Source: B1 sp964355075 (GTDB lineage Bacteria; Bacteroidota; Bacteroidia; UKL13-3). Taken from it: DNA of 64,000 bases. The stretch covers positions 1 through 64,000 of the forward strand of contig CAYHCF010000019.1 in the NCBI GenBank assembly GCA_964355075.1, given 5' to 3'. The notes under the pieces were generated by a model. That model was not told the origin of the DNA. It saw only the letters and a list, made by a program, of their open reading frames with translations, and did not search any database. The position numbers and the translations under genes were made by a program. Positions 52,646 through 61,877 of the stretch are shown piece after piece; positions within the stretch are counted from its first letter, which is position 1, and each line of letters starts with the position of its first letter.

Positions 52646-53874
52646 TCTTCGGGTTCAATGGTTTTTGAGGCTCTATAGGCGGGGTAAATGGAAGTAAGTA
52701 AACCAAGGCCGATTAAGGTAATTAAAACCAGAAAGGTATCCTGCCATTTTAACAAAACAGGATAGGCTGTTATCATCATACTTCCATTGCTTTGAAGCGC
52801 CACCAAACCAAAATTTTGCTGGGCCAGAATCACCCCAACTCCTAAAAGTAATCCAAGTATTCCGCCAATCACGGCGATTAATAAACTTTGATAAACAAAA
52901 ACCAGGGCGGCCTTTGAACCAGTTAATCCCATGCTGCTGAATACGTTCAGATCGTTTTTCTTTTCAATGACCAGCATATATAAAGAACCAACGGTATTAA
53001 AGGCTGAGATGATTAATATAAATAGCAAAATAAAGAAACTAATGGTTTTTTCGGATACCATTACTTTATAAAAACTTTCCCTTTGCTCGAACCTGTTTTT
53101 TATCGCAAAGTTATCTCCAATTATTTCTTGAATTTGTTCCTTTGCTTCATCCATTTTATCGGGGTTATTCAGTCGGATTTCCAAAGCTGAAACCCGGTTC
53201 GAATCTTCCATCAATTGTCCGGCATATGCCAGAGGAATTAAAACATATTTTCCATCTACCTCATCCTGAATTCCAAGAACACCGGCAGGAAAAACAATGC
53301 CATGGGCAAAAGCGCCATCGGGGTTCGTCATATCTACCTTACCTTTTCTGGGAAGATAAATTCCCAGAAAATGAAACTGATCGTCAGGGTCAATCCCCAA
53401 TTGATAAGCGATTCCTTGTCCTACTAAGGCAAAATTGGTATCACCGCTATGCAGAATTAATGAACCCCGTAATAAATTACTGTCAAGCGGATTTATATTT
53501 AAATAATGATCGTCAACTGCTTTTACTGTTGCAATGGTTTGTTTGTTATCATAGCGCAGCAAGGCATTCTCCTCCCACACAAAGGCAAAACCTTTTACCA
53601 CAGGTAGCGCTTTTATTTTTTCGATAGGTAATTCTTTGATAAAAAAGGTTTTTCCACTGGCCGGGATTAATTGCAGATCTGCATCGAAATTACTATACAT
53701 TTTGGTGAACAAATTTTCGAAACCATTGAAAACGCAAAGCACAATCAACAAGGCGGCCGCACCAACTGCATAACCTGCCAATGAAATATAAGAAATGGCT
53801 GTAACAGCATTAAAGCCACCGCTCTTTTTGCGGGAAAAAAAATATCGGATCGCTATTTTTAGAGGCAGGTTCAT
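52612..53874 (-). CDS. ABC transporter permease, LolC/LolE family
   Basis: 420 residues: an N-terminal membrane segment, a large periplasmic MacB-type domain of about 220 residues, and three C-terminal membrane segments (FILLFILIISAFNTVGSLYML, then two more from about residue 310). The architecture matches LolC/E lipoprotein-release permeases, which extract lipoproteins from the inner membrane. No ATPase gene is adjacent. The 3' end overlaps the convergent M28 gene by 34 bp. Confidence 0.85.
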   Translation of the reverse strand: MNLPLKIAIRYFFSRKKSGGFNAVTAISYISLAGYAVGAAALLIVLCVFNGFENLFTKMYSNFDADLQLIPASGKTFFIKELPIEKIKALPVVKGFAFVWEENALLRYDNKQTIATVKAVDDHYLNINPLDSNLLRGSLILHSGDTNFALVGQGIAYQLGIDPDDQFHFLGIYLPRKGKVDMTNPDGAFAHGIVFPAGVLGIQDEVDGKYVLIPLAYAGQLMEDSNRVSALEIRLNNPDKMDEAKEQIQEIIGDNFAIKNRFEQRESFYKVMVSEKTISFFILLFILIISAFNTVGSLYMLVIEKKNDLNVFSSMGLTGSKAALVFVYQSLLIAVIGGILGLLLGVGVILAQQNFGLVALQSNGSMMITAYPVLLKWQDTFLVLITLIGLGLLTSIYPAYRASKTIEPEDYSLKTTSSKV

Positions 53875-53883
53875 GGGGTGCTA

Positions 53884-53897
53884 ATCGGTATACCGAT
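53884..53897. repeat. 14-bp perfect palindrome
   Basis: ATCGGTATACCGAT between the permease and methyltransferase genes. It could be an operator or a REP-like motif; similar palindromes are frequent between Bacteroidota genes. Confidence 0.5.
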
Positions 53898-53920
53898 AGC
53901 TTTCGGAATTTCATTTTCAA

Positions 53921-54727
53921 TTATTCTTTCCATGCTTTCACAATCAGACCTGTTCCTGAATCGTGTTCAGTATAGGTATCAATCCAGTTTAATATGAAAC
54001 TAAACGGATACGTGATGATATAATAGAATGGGATCAAAAAGAAAAACAATTTGCTTGTATTCAGCAGGAGCATTGGGTACTTCATACTTAACTTCCATGC
54101 AATTTGGCCGGGAACGCCATAGCTGTATAAAATCTCAAATTTGTTAAATCCGGCTTCAATCAGTTTATCGCGCATTTCATTAAAGGGATATCCATCACGA
54201 ACATGCTCCCCGATAAAACTCTCTCCGGTATCTTCGTGAACATCGCTTCCTCCCTGATCACTAGGTGTGGAGATTAACAACAGTGCACCGGGCTTCATTG
54301 CCTGATGAAAGTTTTTAAATACGGTTATATCCTCCAGAATATGTTCCATTACATCCACACAGATTACCAGGTCGTATTTATGTTCAGCAATCGGTTTGGT
54401 TAAATCCCCAAAGGCAAATATGGCATTATCGAGCGCGCATCTTTTAAAGAATTGATTGCAATCCTCAATCTGCTCTTCTTTTACATCCAGGGCATCAATA
54501 TGATATTGCGCATTACGTTTGGCTAAGAAAAAACTATACTGTCCAAAACCTGAGCCTGCATCCAGAATTTTGGCAGCGCTCGTGTTTTCCATCCATTTTT
54601 TTAACTCACGGTGCACATGCCAGGATCTGAGTAAAAGCAGATCAAGCAATTGATAAAACAATTTACGCAAAAAAGTGCTTTGGTTAAAAACGGCACCTAA
54701 ATCTTTTTTTATCGGATCGTAATTCAT
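53921..54727 (-). CDS. Class I SAM-dependent methyltransferase
   Basis: 268 residues with the SAM-binding loop ILDAGSGFGQYSFFLAKR, the acidic motif IDALDVKEEQIEDC and the ICVDVMEHI motif. A hydrophobic helix near the C-terminus (LFFFLIPFYYIITYPFSFIL) suggests membrane association. Substrate unknown. It lies 23 bp after rbfA in the same orientation. Confidence 0.85.
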   Translation of the reverse strand: MNYDPIKKDLGAVFNQSTFLRKLFYQLLDLLLLRSWHVHRELKKWMENTSAAKILDAGSGFGQYSFFLAKRNAQYHIDALDVKEEQIEDCNQFFKRCALDNAIFAFGDLTKPIAEHKYDLVICVDVMEHILEDITVFKNFHQAMKPGALLLISTPSDQGGSDVHEDTGESFIGEHVRDGYPFNEMRDKLIEAGFNKFEILYSYGVPGQIAWKLSMKYPMLLLNTSKLFFFLIPFYYIITYPFSFILNWIDTYTEHDSGTGLIVKAWKE

Positions 54728-54750
54728 GAAACAGCTATTCCTTTTATTAA

Positions 54751-55119
54751 TTAGTGATCTTGTTTTTTTCTTTCATCTTCGGCCTGAACCTTTTTCATTA
54801 CCTCATCCATATGAAACACATAATCCAGGCTATCGTCGATAATAAAGTTAAGCTCGGGCACCACACGTGCCTGATTTCTAACTCTAACGGCCAATTGTTT
54901 CCTGATATCACGGTTATGGAAATTAACAAGCTTTAATAATTCATCTTTATCCTGAACCTTGAAAAAGCTCAAAAAAACCTTTGCATAACTCAAATCGGGC
55001 GACATTTCCACTTTACTGATGGTAATAAAAGCCTTTTTAAACCAATCTGTATGGCGTAAAAATATCTCAGCTAAATGCTCCTGAATTAATCCCGAAAACT
55101 TCTCTTGTCTTACACTCAT
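54751..55119 (-). CDS. rbfA: Ribosome-binding factor A
   Basis: 122 residues, the usual length, of the KH-like 30S maturation factor needed for 16S rRNA 5' end processing. Characteristic are RQEKFSGLIQEHLAEIF at the start, SPDLSYAKVFLSFF in the middle and VPELNFIIDDSLDYVFHMD near the end. It is the first gene of the rbfA-methyltransferase-permease set. Confidence 0.92.
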   Translation of the reverse strand: MSVRQEKFSGLIQEHLAEIFLRHTDWFKKAFITISKVEMSPDLSYAKVFLSFFKVQDKDELLKLVNFHNRDIRKQLAVRVRNQARVVPELNFIIDDSLDYVFHMDEVMKKVQAEDERKKQDH

Positions 55120-55126
55120 ACTTCTG

Positions 55127-55134
55127 CAAATATA
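55127..55134 (-). promoter_or_regulatory. Bacteroidota -7 element of rbfA
   Basis: On the minus strand TATATTTG matches TAnnTTTG exactly and is followed by C. It ends only 7 bp before the rbfA start codon, predicting a leaderless or near-leaderless transcript. No exact -33 TTTG is found. Confidence 0.6.
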
Positions 55135-55283
55135 GGGTATGCAAGTAAAATTTCCGAATGAAAAAGTGGCTGTTTTGAGCTTTGAAAGGGTATGGATGGT
55201 TTATTAGGCTTCCTTAAGCAAAATACAGGAATATTTTGATAGGAACCCGTACCTATGGGGCTAATTTGTTTTACGGAACAACC

Positions 55284-55733
55284 TTATCTACCCTGTTGAT
55301 CTTTCAGCTTCTTCAGTAATTCCCTTTTAAATTCCTGTTCGGCCTTAAAAAGCAATACCACCTTTTTCGATGGCAAAACCTTTTTAAATTCAGCCACATA
55401 TTTTTTAGTTAATTCCACTTCGGCTGTTCTGAAATTGATCATTTCGTTCAATGTTTTATCCGCTTCGGCATCCGTCATATTATCCATATCTCTGAGCTCA
55501 TCCATCATCATTCCTCTAAACGATTTGCGCAGTTTTTCCTGTTCATCACTGTATTTGTTGTAAACAGGCCAGAACTTTTGCGCCTCCTCTGCGCTTAAAT
55601 TAACTTTTTGGGTAATAAAGCCCACCTTCATTGCCTCTATTCGTTCCTTTGCCGGACCCGGGCCTCTTTGGGCGAAAGCCACATTTGCGAAAAACACAAA
55701 CATCCATATCCAACTAATTGTAGATTTTTTCAT
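55284..55733 (-). CDS. Small exported protein of LTXXQ/Spy-like type
   Basis: 149 residues with a signal peptide (WIWMFVFFANVAFAQ) and a charged helical body. The segment KVNLSAEEAQKFWPVYNKYSDEQ resembles the LTXXQ helices of periplasmic chaperones such as Spy and CpxP, but the similarity is weak. It is the third gene of an ECF sigma, membrane protein, exported protein set, suggesting an envelope-stress role. Confidence 0.75.
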   Translation of the reverse strand: MKKSTISWIWMFVFFANVAFAQRGPGPAKERIEAMKVGFITQKVNLSAEEAQKFWPVYNKYSDEQEKLRKSFRGMMMDELRDMDNMTDAEADKTLNEMINFRTAEVELTKKYVAEFKKVLPSKKVVLLFKAEQEFKRELLKKLKDQQGR

Positions 55734-55745
55734 AATAGTATCTTT

Positions 55746-56273
55746 TTAAAGTTCTCCCATCAATAAACTTTCGTCGCTGTTTTCTATGATATAATTATTC
55801 AGCTCATCGTTCTCTTTCTTATTCAATTTTTCCATTTCGGTGCACCATCCGGCCTCACAAAGTAATTCAGCATTAATATCTTCATTACTCAAATGGTTAA
55901 TGATTTCCTCATTACTAACCGCGGTGTTTTTAACGATATCAGGCGAATCCGACATTCTGTATAAAAACAACATGGAAACCAATAGTAAGCCGGCTGCTAT
56001 TGAAATACCCAAGCTAAAAAAACTCCGCTGGTAAAAAGGAATTATTTTTGCTTTTTTTAAGGCAAGCTTGTTAAGGACAGCCATCTCCATTCCTGCAAAA
56101 TATTCTTCAGGTGTTTTAAAGCCACCGTTTTGACCAAAATTCAATTCAGGTTCAGCCAGATTTGCCAGCATTTTTATTTCAAGATCCTCAAAGTAATGAT
56201 CGGGCAACCGAAAGCCACCTTCTGTTTTAAGGTTCTTTAAGTACAATTCGCTATGGTTTTCTTCCTGGGTCAT
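55746..56273 (-). CDS. Single-pass membrane protein, possible anti-sigma factor
   Basis: 175 residues with one membrane helix near the middle (SLGISIAAGLLLVSMLFLYR) and acidic flanks. There is no recognised zinc-binding motif. Its place directly after the ECF sigma gene, and its topology with an N-terminal cytoplasmic part, fit an anti-sigma factor. The function is inferred from context only. Confidence 0.7.
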   Translation of the reverse strand: MTQEENHSELYLKNLKTEGGFRLPDHYFEDLEIKMLANLAEPELNFGQNGGFKTPEEYFAGMEMAVLNKLALKKAKIIPFYQRSFFSLGISIAAGLLLVSMLFLYRMSDSPDIVKNTAVSNEEIINHLSNEDINAELLCEAGWCTEMEKLNKKENDELNNYIIENSDESLLMGEL

Positions 56274-56296
56274 TTAATATATGATGTATTTTAAAC

Positions 56297-56854
56297 TCAA
56301 GCGTTTAATGAACGCTTCACAAATTCCTCAATTTTTTTTGTGGCATGAAAGTATGAAGCCTTCAATGCACCAACACTGGTACCCAAAATGGCCTCCATCT
56401 CTTCGTATTTTAAATTTTCATAATATTTCATATTGAACACCAATCGCTGTTTATTAGGTAAAGTTAAGATGGCTCGTTGCAGGGTGAGTTCCAATTTATT
56501 GCCATCAAAATAGGTGCTCGCCGTTAATTGCTCGCCCATCTTTTCTAACATATCTTCCATGCTCACGTTTTGATTAGCCTTTTTCTTTTGTAAAAAAGCC
56601 AGCGCCTCATTTGTTGCTACACGAAAAAGCCAGGTAAATAGCTTACTATCCGCCCTGAAATCATTCAATTTCTCCCAAACTTTAATAAAAGTGTTTTGAA
56701 CCACGTCGTCGGCATCATCATGGTTAATCACAATACGACGCACTTGCCAGTAAACTTTGCGCTGGTATTTTTCCAAAATCAACTTAAAAGCCAATTGTTT
56801 GGTTTCCGGTCGTTTAAATTGATTGACCAGTTCTACATCGCTGATTTCTGACAA
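56297..56854 (-). CDS. RNA polymerase ECF-type sigma factor
   Basis: A 185-residue sigma-70 ECF protein. Region 2 includes DDADDVVQNTFIKVWEKLNDF and region 4 YYENLKYEEMEAILGTSVGALKAS. The start is TTG; an in-frame stop lies a few codons upstream and no ATG is available. It probably controls itself and the two following genes in response to envelope signals. Confidence 0.92.
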   Translation of the reverse strand: MSEISDVELVNQFKRPETKQLAFKLILEKYQRKVYWQVRRIVINHDDADDVVQNTFIKVWEKLNDFRADSKLFTWLFRVATNEALAFLQKKKANQNVSMEDMLEKMGEQLTASTYFDGNKLELTLQRAILTLPNKQRLVFNMKYYENLKYEEMEAILGTSVGALKASYFHATKKIEEFVKRSLNA

Positions 56855-56888
56855 AATGAAAATTATTTACTCACCCGTTTGACAGGAT

Positions 56889-56920
56889 TAAATATAGATA
56901 GTTTAATTTTCCTGTGCAAA
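56889..56920 (-). promoter_or_regulatory. Candidate promoter of the ECF sigma operon
   Basis: On the minus strand TTTG (56917-56920), 20 bp, then TATATTTA (56889-56896), seven of eight matches to TAnnTTTG counting the two free positions. About 34 bp before the TTG start codon. Confidence 0.5.
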
Positions 56921-56937
56921 TTTGTTATCATTAAGGG

Positions 56938-57978
56938 TTATTTTACCCGGGCAATCTCATATTTTGGCGAGCCTTTTAATCCCTTTTTGCTGTAAAAATC
57001 GGTAAACCGCAACTTATAAAACTGAGGATTCGGACCTTTGGTTTTTATCAGGTAGTTCACGTATTTCCGTGCAATGTATTTGCCTCTGTTAAAATCATAA
57101 ACTTTCCAGTCGAAACCCATTACATCACGGTGATTTGAGTAGTTCAAATTTGCGATATCCGCCAATTTAATATTTTCGAATTGGAGGGAACTGTCAACAG
57201 ATACACAAATGGTTTTTGGGTTAATGTTTATGCCGGTTACATAATAAAGTAAGGGAGGACTAAACTGATAATAGATATACCGATACCGAAGAAAACAAAA
57301 ATGCCAGGAAAGGTTATCCGGTTCAAAATTTAACAGGGTCTGCGTGCCAAAATCGAAATAAACCAGGTTTTTAGCCGGATCTTTTGCAATGACAGTAGTA
57401 GATAACTTTTTGCCATTTATATCCGCAATTTCTATGGAATAGGTTGAATAATCGATATACCCAAGCTTAAACTCATAATATCGTTTTTCGGGCTCACAGT
57501 CTGTTCCCCTGTCAATTACATATACCGAATCATAACTTAAGTACAGAACCGGGTTACACCAATGGATTAAGGCAAGAGAATCTCCGCCACCCGGTTCATC
57601 CCAACGCCATTTAAGAAGATTCAGATTCACATTTGTTTTAAACGCTGAATAGCACAAACTCGCAACCAGATTACCTTTACCTCCATTCATATAAACATGA
57701 AAACCAGATGGATTGCAATCAAACGACAAATCCCAAGAATCATATTTAACAGCAGAAGCGACTGCATTGCTATCTAAAAAATTGATGAAAAGTTGGTTTT
57801 CATAGTTCTCCCCTAAATTTACCTGGGTAATTCTTACCGAATCGGCCGGCCTGTCAGGCAAAATATAGGCCTTCTCCTTTTTTTCGCATGCAGTTAACAG
57901 GAACGTGAAAAAGACAACCCCAAAAACCCATCCTTTTTTGATAATTATTAAATTTATGATACTTAATCTCTTTTTCAT
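56938..57978 (-). CDS. HmuY-like lipoprotein
   Basis: A 346-residue lipoprotein (GVVFFTFLLTAC lipobox) whose body resembles the HmuY family of all-beta haem-binding proteins: YDSWDLSFDCNPSGFHVYMN and LSWHFCFLRYRYIY. It is the last gene of a HmuY-TonB receptor-HmuY cassette and lies 12 bp behind the receptor. Whether it binds haem or another ligand cannot be decided from sequence. Confidence 0.75.
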   Translation of the reverse strand: MKKRLSIINLIIIKKGWVFGVVFFTFLLTACEKKEKAYILPDRPADSVRITQVNLGENYENQLFINFLDSNAVASAVKYDSWDLSFDCNPSGFHVYMNGGKGNLVASLCYSAFKTNVNLNLLKWRWDEPGGGDSLALIHWCNPVLYLSYDSVYVIDRGTDCEPEKRYYEFKLGYIDYSTYSIEIADINGKKLSTTVIAKDPAKNLVYFDFGTQTLLNFEPDNLSWHFCFLRYRYIYYQFSPPLLYYVTGININPKTICVSVDSSLQFENIKLADIANLNYSNHRDVMGFDWKVYDFNRGKYIARKYVNYLIKTKGPNPQFYKLRFTDFYSKKGLKGSPKYEIARVK

Positions 57979-57990
57979 TTTGCCTGTGAA

Positions 57991-60012
57991 TTATAAGACA
58001 TATCGTATACCAATAAAAAAGGTGCGACCCATACCGGTCATTGCAAAGTTATTCCCGCTGCTATGCGGCCCGGAATTAAAACTTGCGTTAACATTTTTAA
58101 TGTTCATGATGTTTTTGAATCCAAGGGTCAATCCGACTTTTTTCTTCAACAGATTTTTGGTAAGGGTTAAATCCATCAGGCTGAATGGATCGATATAGCT
58201 CAATTGAATCTCGTTCTGCATATAATTATTCTGGTAGGTTTGGATCTTACCGTTATATTTATAAAACAGGTTAACTGAACCATCTAATTTTATAAAATTA
58301 TATACGAAATTCAGGCGCCATTCATAGGTATAAAAAAACCGGTCGGTTTCAACTAAATCACTCAAATTATTTTTTCTTCCGGTATGCGCGTAGCCCAACG
58401 TTATTTGGTATTTCAGCTTTCTGTATTCTGTGTTTAAGTTCAATCCCAGTGTTGAAAAATGGTTGATGTTGACATACTGAAAGGCAGCATTATTTCCTGA
58501 TCCCACCTTTGCCAGGTCGATCATATTATTGATATGACTGTAAAAAACAGAAGGTTCAAAACGCCAAACCCGCTGGTCAGTTTTGTTTTGATACAAAAGG
58601 TTCAACTGAAAATTATAGGAATTCTCGGGATTTAGAGTGGAATTTCCTTTTAAGTTATGGCTGATATCGGTAAACTGTAAATACAATTCCTTTAAGGTTG
58701 GTGCCCTGAATCCGCGGGCAAATGATCCTCTCAGTGTCCAGCAATCCGTAATATCATATTTTATATTGATGGAAGGTATGGGGGGAACCGAAAATCGGGT
58801 ATGGTAGCTTATTCTGAATCCTGGACGAATTAAAAACCTCGGGAAAATTTTTATTTCGCTGCTCGCAAAAAAAGAATAATCGCCCATATTTTGTTTTTCG
58901 TTTTCAATACGCTTTCCATAAGCAAACTCATGGTTTAATTCATAACCCATCTGATAACTTACTTTGGCTGAAAAGGCAGTATTTGCATAAGTTCCCCGGC
59001 TCATTATCTGGTGGAAATAATTGGTATCCTGTACGCTGGAGGAGGGAATCAGCTCCTGGGTTTGATCCACAAGATTTTTTTGGTAGGTATTAAATTTCCG
59101 CTGGTAAAAATTATAGGAAGCTACGAAACTCATGTTTCTTTTTCCCTGGTGTTTTTTATCTAAAAAAACCGAGGTGGTAAATCGGGTGCTGTTATAATAT
59201 TTATCCTGAGCAAGCGCCTGGGTCCAATCTACAGTTGGCTCACCTTTATCGGTAACTTTTTCATGAAAAAACTGATTACTCCAACGCAGCGTCCCGTCTT
59301 CGAAATATTTGCTCAGGTTTAAATCTGCCATGTATTGAGTTCTGGGCTTCCATAGTTTCTCGCGACTTTCAGGGTTTTCGCTGTATCCTTCAAAGAAATT
59401 ACGTCCAACATTTGCCAATAAACCATACTTTTTAGCACCTAAACCTACACTTACATCGGCATTGTATTGCCCAATACTTTCATAATACAGGTTAGTACGG
59501 GCATTTGTGCTTTCCTGTTTTTGCTTTTTTGTGATAATATTTATGACTCCGCCAAGGGCGTCCGTTCCGAAATTTACACTCATCGGACCTTCAACCAATT
59601 CAATTCTTTCAACATTGTTCAGGTTAATCTGGCTCAGGTCGATATTTCCATTTTCTCTTCCTACAACCGCAACGCCATCAATCAGGATTTTTATGTTATT
59701 TCCGCTAACTCCTTGCAATTGAAGGCTTCCACCTAAAATGGGATCAACATTTATTCTAACATTTAATTCGTTTGCCAATAATTGTTGAAGGTTAAATGCC
59801 CCCTGAGCCTGAATTCTTTTTGGGTCAATAACTTTAACCTTATACACCGATTTGGCTAAGCTGTTTTCACCATATTGGCCGGTAACAACCATTTCCTCCA
59901 GATCAATGGCTTTTCCCTGGGTTTGTGCATTAACCGCAGGGCTAAACAGAATAAACACCACCCAAAAGGTGGTGTTTATGTAGAAATTCCTGTTTATTGG
60001 AGAGACGAACAA
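57991..60012 (-). CDS. TonB-dependent outer membrane receptor
   Basis: 673 residues: signal peptide (FWVVFILFSPAVNAQ), plug domain (ELNVRINVDPILGGSLQLQG, IDGVAVVGRENGNIDLSQI, RIELVEGPMSVNFGTDALGG) and a 22-strand-type barrel ending in an aromatic residue region (RTFFIGIRYVL). It imports a ligand with energy from TonB. HmuY-like proteins on both sides point to haem or a related cofactor. The start codon is TTG, with no earlier ATG in frame. Confidence 0.88.
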   Translation of the reverse strand: MFVSPINRNFYINTTFWVVFILFSPAVNAQTQGKAIDLEEMVVTGQYGENSLAKSVYKVKVIDPKRIQAQGAFNLQQLLANELNVRINVDPILGGSLQLQGVSGNNIKILIDGVAVVGRENGNIDLSQINLNNVERIELVEGPMSVNFGTDALGGVINIITKKQKQESTNARTNLYYESIGQYNADVSVGLGAKKYGLLANVGRNFFEGYSENPESREKLWKPRTQYMADLNLSKYFEDGTLRWSNQFFHEKVTDKGEPTVDWTQALAQDKYYNSTRFTTSVFLDKKHQGKRNMSFVASYNFYQRKFNTYQKNLVDQTQELIPSSSVQDTNYFHQIMSRGTYANTAFSAKVSYQMGYELNHEFAYGKRIENEKQNMGDYSFFASSEIKIFPRFLIRPGFRISYHTRFSVPPIPSINIKYDITDCWTLRGSFARGFRAPTLKELYLQFTDISHNLKGNSTLNPENSYNFQLNLLYQNKTDQRVWRFEPSVFYSHINNMIDLAKVGSGNNAAFQYVNINHFSTLGLNLNTEYRKLKYQITLGYAHTGRKNNLSDLVETDRFFYTYEWRLNFVYNFIKLDGSVNLFYKYNGKIQTYQNNYMQNEIQLSYIDPFSLMDLTLTKNLLKKKVGLTLGFKNIMNIKNVNASFNSGPHSSGNNFAMTGMGRTFFIGIRYVL

Positions 60013-60018
60013 AATATT

Positions 60019-61329
60019 TTATTCAAGAATCAATTTTTGAGTAAACGCAGATCCATCGGCCTCCAACGAAATAAAATAGAGTCCGCTACCTAATTGATTG
60101 ATATTTAACTGCGCTGAAAACAAACCGCTTACATTCGAATAGTTTTGTTTCATTACTTCTTGTCCTGTCATGTCGAAAATGCGCACATTTAACTGATTCA
60201 CTTTTCTGTCAAATATGGCCTCAACTGAAACCATATGGCTGGCAGGATTTGGGAAAACAGTTAGTGAACCCTCTGATTTTGACAAATTATTGTTTCCGGT
60301 TAGGTTGGTAAAAGGTGTTTTATTAAATTTGATATATTGACTGCTTGAGTTTGCAAAATATTCTTTAAAGGCAATCCGGTAATAGCTATAAGGTCCTGTT
60401 TTCACAAAATAGGCCAAAGAATCTTTAATGGGCCATGCTCCCGGTGTAACAGTTATTATTTTCCAATCCCAGCCAATGGTTCTGATATTGGGTTTGAACG
60501 TTAATGTATTTGCGGGAACGGTTGTACTGGCCAAAGGAGCAGCTAATTTTGCGGTAACTAAAGCAGGGTTATGCAAAGCTCCGGTTACAGGGTACATTAA
60601 TGTTTGTCCGTATAGTGTAACCAATGATTTATATTTTGTAAACAACAAATCCCATGTTCCCATTTGAGGTTCGCGGTCAATAACTGTTTTGCTTAACACG
60701 TTTACATAAGCAAATAATTTATTATTGAAGTTAGATTTTTTAATAGTTAAGGTGGTACTGTCGGATCCATCTACATTAGAAAGCGTGAAAATCCATAGCG
60801 TATCGAAAGATATTTTTTGAATAGCTAATCTTTTCAATGTTTTAGGATCAGCAGGGTTAGGGGAAGTGGTAATGGCAATTAACCAGATATGCGTTCCAAC
60901 CACATCATGAGAAGTCTGGCTATATTGACCCCAACCATAATCAAAAGGATTCGTTAAGTTACGGTCAACGTTTAATGCGCCAATATCCCAGCTGCTGTCA
61001 CTATTGAAAAATGTTGGCCATGTCATCCATCCGGCGGTGTCAAACGACGACCATTGGCTGATCAATTTGCTGGATTTAAAGATTTCAACGTTTCTGCCTT
61101 CGTTAATCAGGATTGATGCTGCCTGAGCCGTTTGCATAGGTGGAACTGCCTTACGCATGGCAAAAGCAATATGCCAGTTGTTATTTCTAACGGTATCTAC
61201 ATGGCCTGTTGACAAATTATAGTAAACGTCGAGGGCATTGCCGGGAAGCATGCTGATACTGTCGGCAGTTTGCGAGAAAGCAAAGGTTTTTAAACCTAAT
61301 AAGGTTAAAATGAGTAATACTTTTTTCAT
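60019..61329 (-). CDS. HmuY-like secreted protein with T9SS type A sorting domain
   Basis: 436 residues with signal peptide (LLILTLLGLKTFAFSQ), a HmuY-like beta domain (NALDVYYNLSTGHVDTVRNN and NWHIAFAMRKA) and a C-terminal Por secretion tail (SLTVFPNPASHMVSVEAI, LGSGLYFISLE, FTQKLILE). It is a type IX substrate attached to or released from the surface, probably presenting the ligand to the TonB receptor encoded next. First gene of the cassette. Confidence 0.85.
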   Translation of the reverse strand: MKKVLLILTLLGLKTFAFSQTADSISMLPGNALDVYYNLSTGHVDTVRNNNWHIAFAMRKAVPPMQTAQAASILINEGRNVEIFKSSKLISQWSSFDTAGWMTWPTFFNSDSSWDIGALNVDRNLTNPFDYGWGQYSQTSHDVVGTHIWLIAITTSPNPADPKTLKRLAIQKISFDTLWIFTLSNVDGSDSTTLTIKKSNFNNKLFAYVNVLSKTVIDREPQMGTWDLLFTKYKSLVTLYGQTLMYPVTGALHNPALVTAKLAAPLASTTVPANTLTFKPNIRTIGWDWKIITVTPGAWPIKDSLAYFVKTGPYSYYRIAFKEYFANSSSQYIKFNKTPFTNLTGNNNLSKSEGSLTVFPNPASHMVSVEAIFDRKVNQLNVRIFDMTGQEVMKQNYSNVSGLFSAQLNINQLGSGLYFISLEADGSAFTQKLILE

Positions 61330-61480
61330 GAATATTTTTTTAAATTAGTACACAAAGAAACTATGTATACAAGGGCACTTATCCTGACAAAAATCAGAAA
61401 ACCGGTTTTTTGACACCAATTTGACGACTTTCAGTTTTTTATGACAAAACTTTAACGGAAGCCGACAATGAAGGATAATA

Positions 61481-61511
61481 TTTGGCTTTTTAAGCTTTTT
61501 AGCTAACTTTG
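61481..61511 (+). promoter_or_regulatory. Bacteroidota promoter of panD
   Basis: TTTG at 61481-61484, a 19-bp spacer, and TAACTTTG at 61504-61511: a perfect TTTG-N19-TAnnTTTG. The transcript would start only about 10 bp before the panD ATG. Confidence 0.85.
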
Positions 61512-61526
61512 CCGCGCAAAATTGAT

Positions 61527-61877
61527 ATGCAAATACAACTATTAAAATCTAAAATACACCGGGCAAAAATTACGCAAACCGAGTTGCATTATGTTGGAAG
61601 TATTACCATTGACGAGTCTTTGATGGAAGCAGCCAACCTGATTGAGAACGAAAAAGTGCAGGTGGTAAATGTAAATAACGGCGAACGGTTAGAAACCTAT
61701 GTAATTAAAGGGGAAAGAGGAAGCGGAGTGGTTTGTTTAAACGGCCCTGCCGCAAGAAAAGCAGCTCCCGGCGATCATGTGATTGTTATTTCATACTGTA
61801 TTATGGAATTTGAAGCGGCAAAAAAGTATAAACCACTTTCCATTTATCCTGATGCTAACAACAAATTGACCCATTGA
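61527..61877 (+). CDS. panD: Aspartate 1-decarboxylase
   Basis: 116 residues, the normal length. This pyruvoyl enzyme makes beta-alanine for pantothenate and CoA. The self-cleavage site is the conserved YVGSITID (Gly-Ser). The ATG at 61527 is chosen because a reading from the TTG at 61509 would begin inside the -7 promoter element and add six residues foreign to the family. It ends in a TTGA overlap with the next gene. Confidence 0.95.
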   Translation: MQIQLLKSKIHRAKITQTELHYVGSITIDESLMEAANLIENEKVQVVNVNNGERLETYVIKGERGSGVVCLNGPAARKAAPGDHVIVISYCIMEFEAAKKYKPLSIYPDANNKLTH

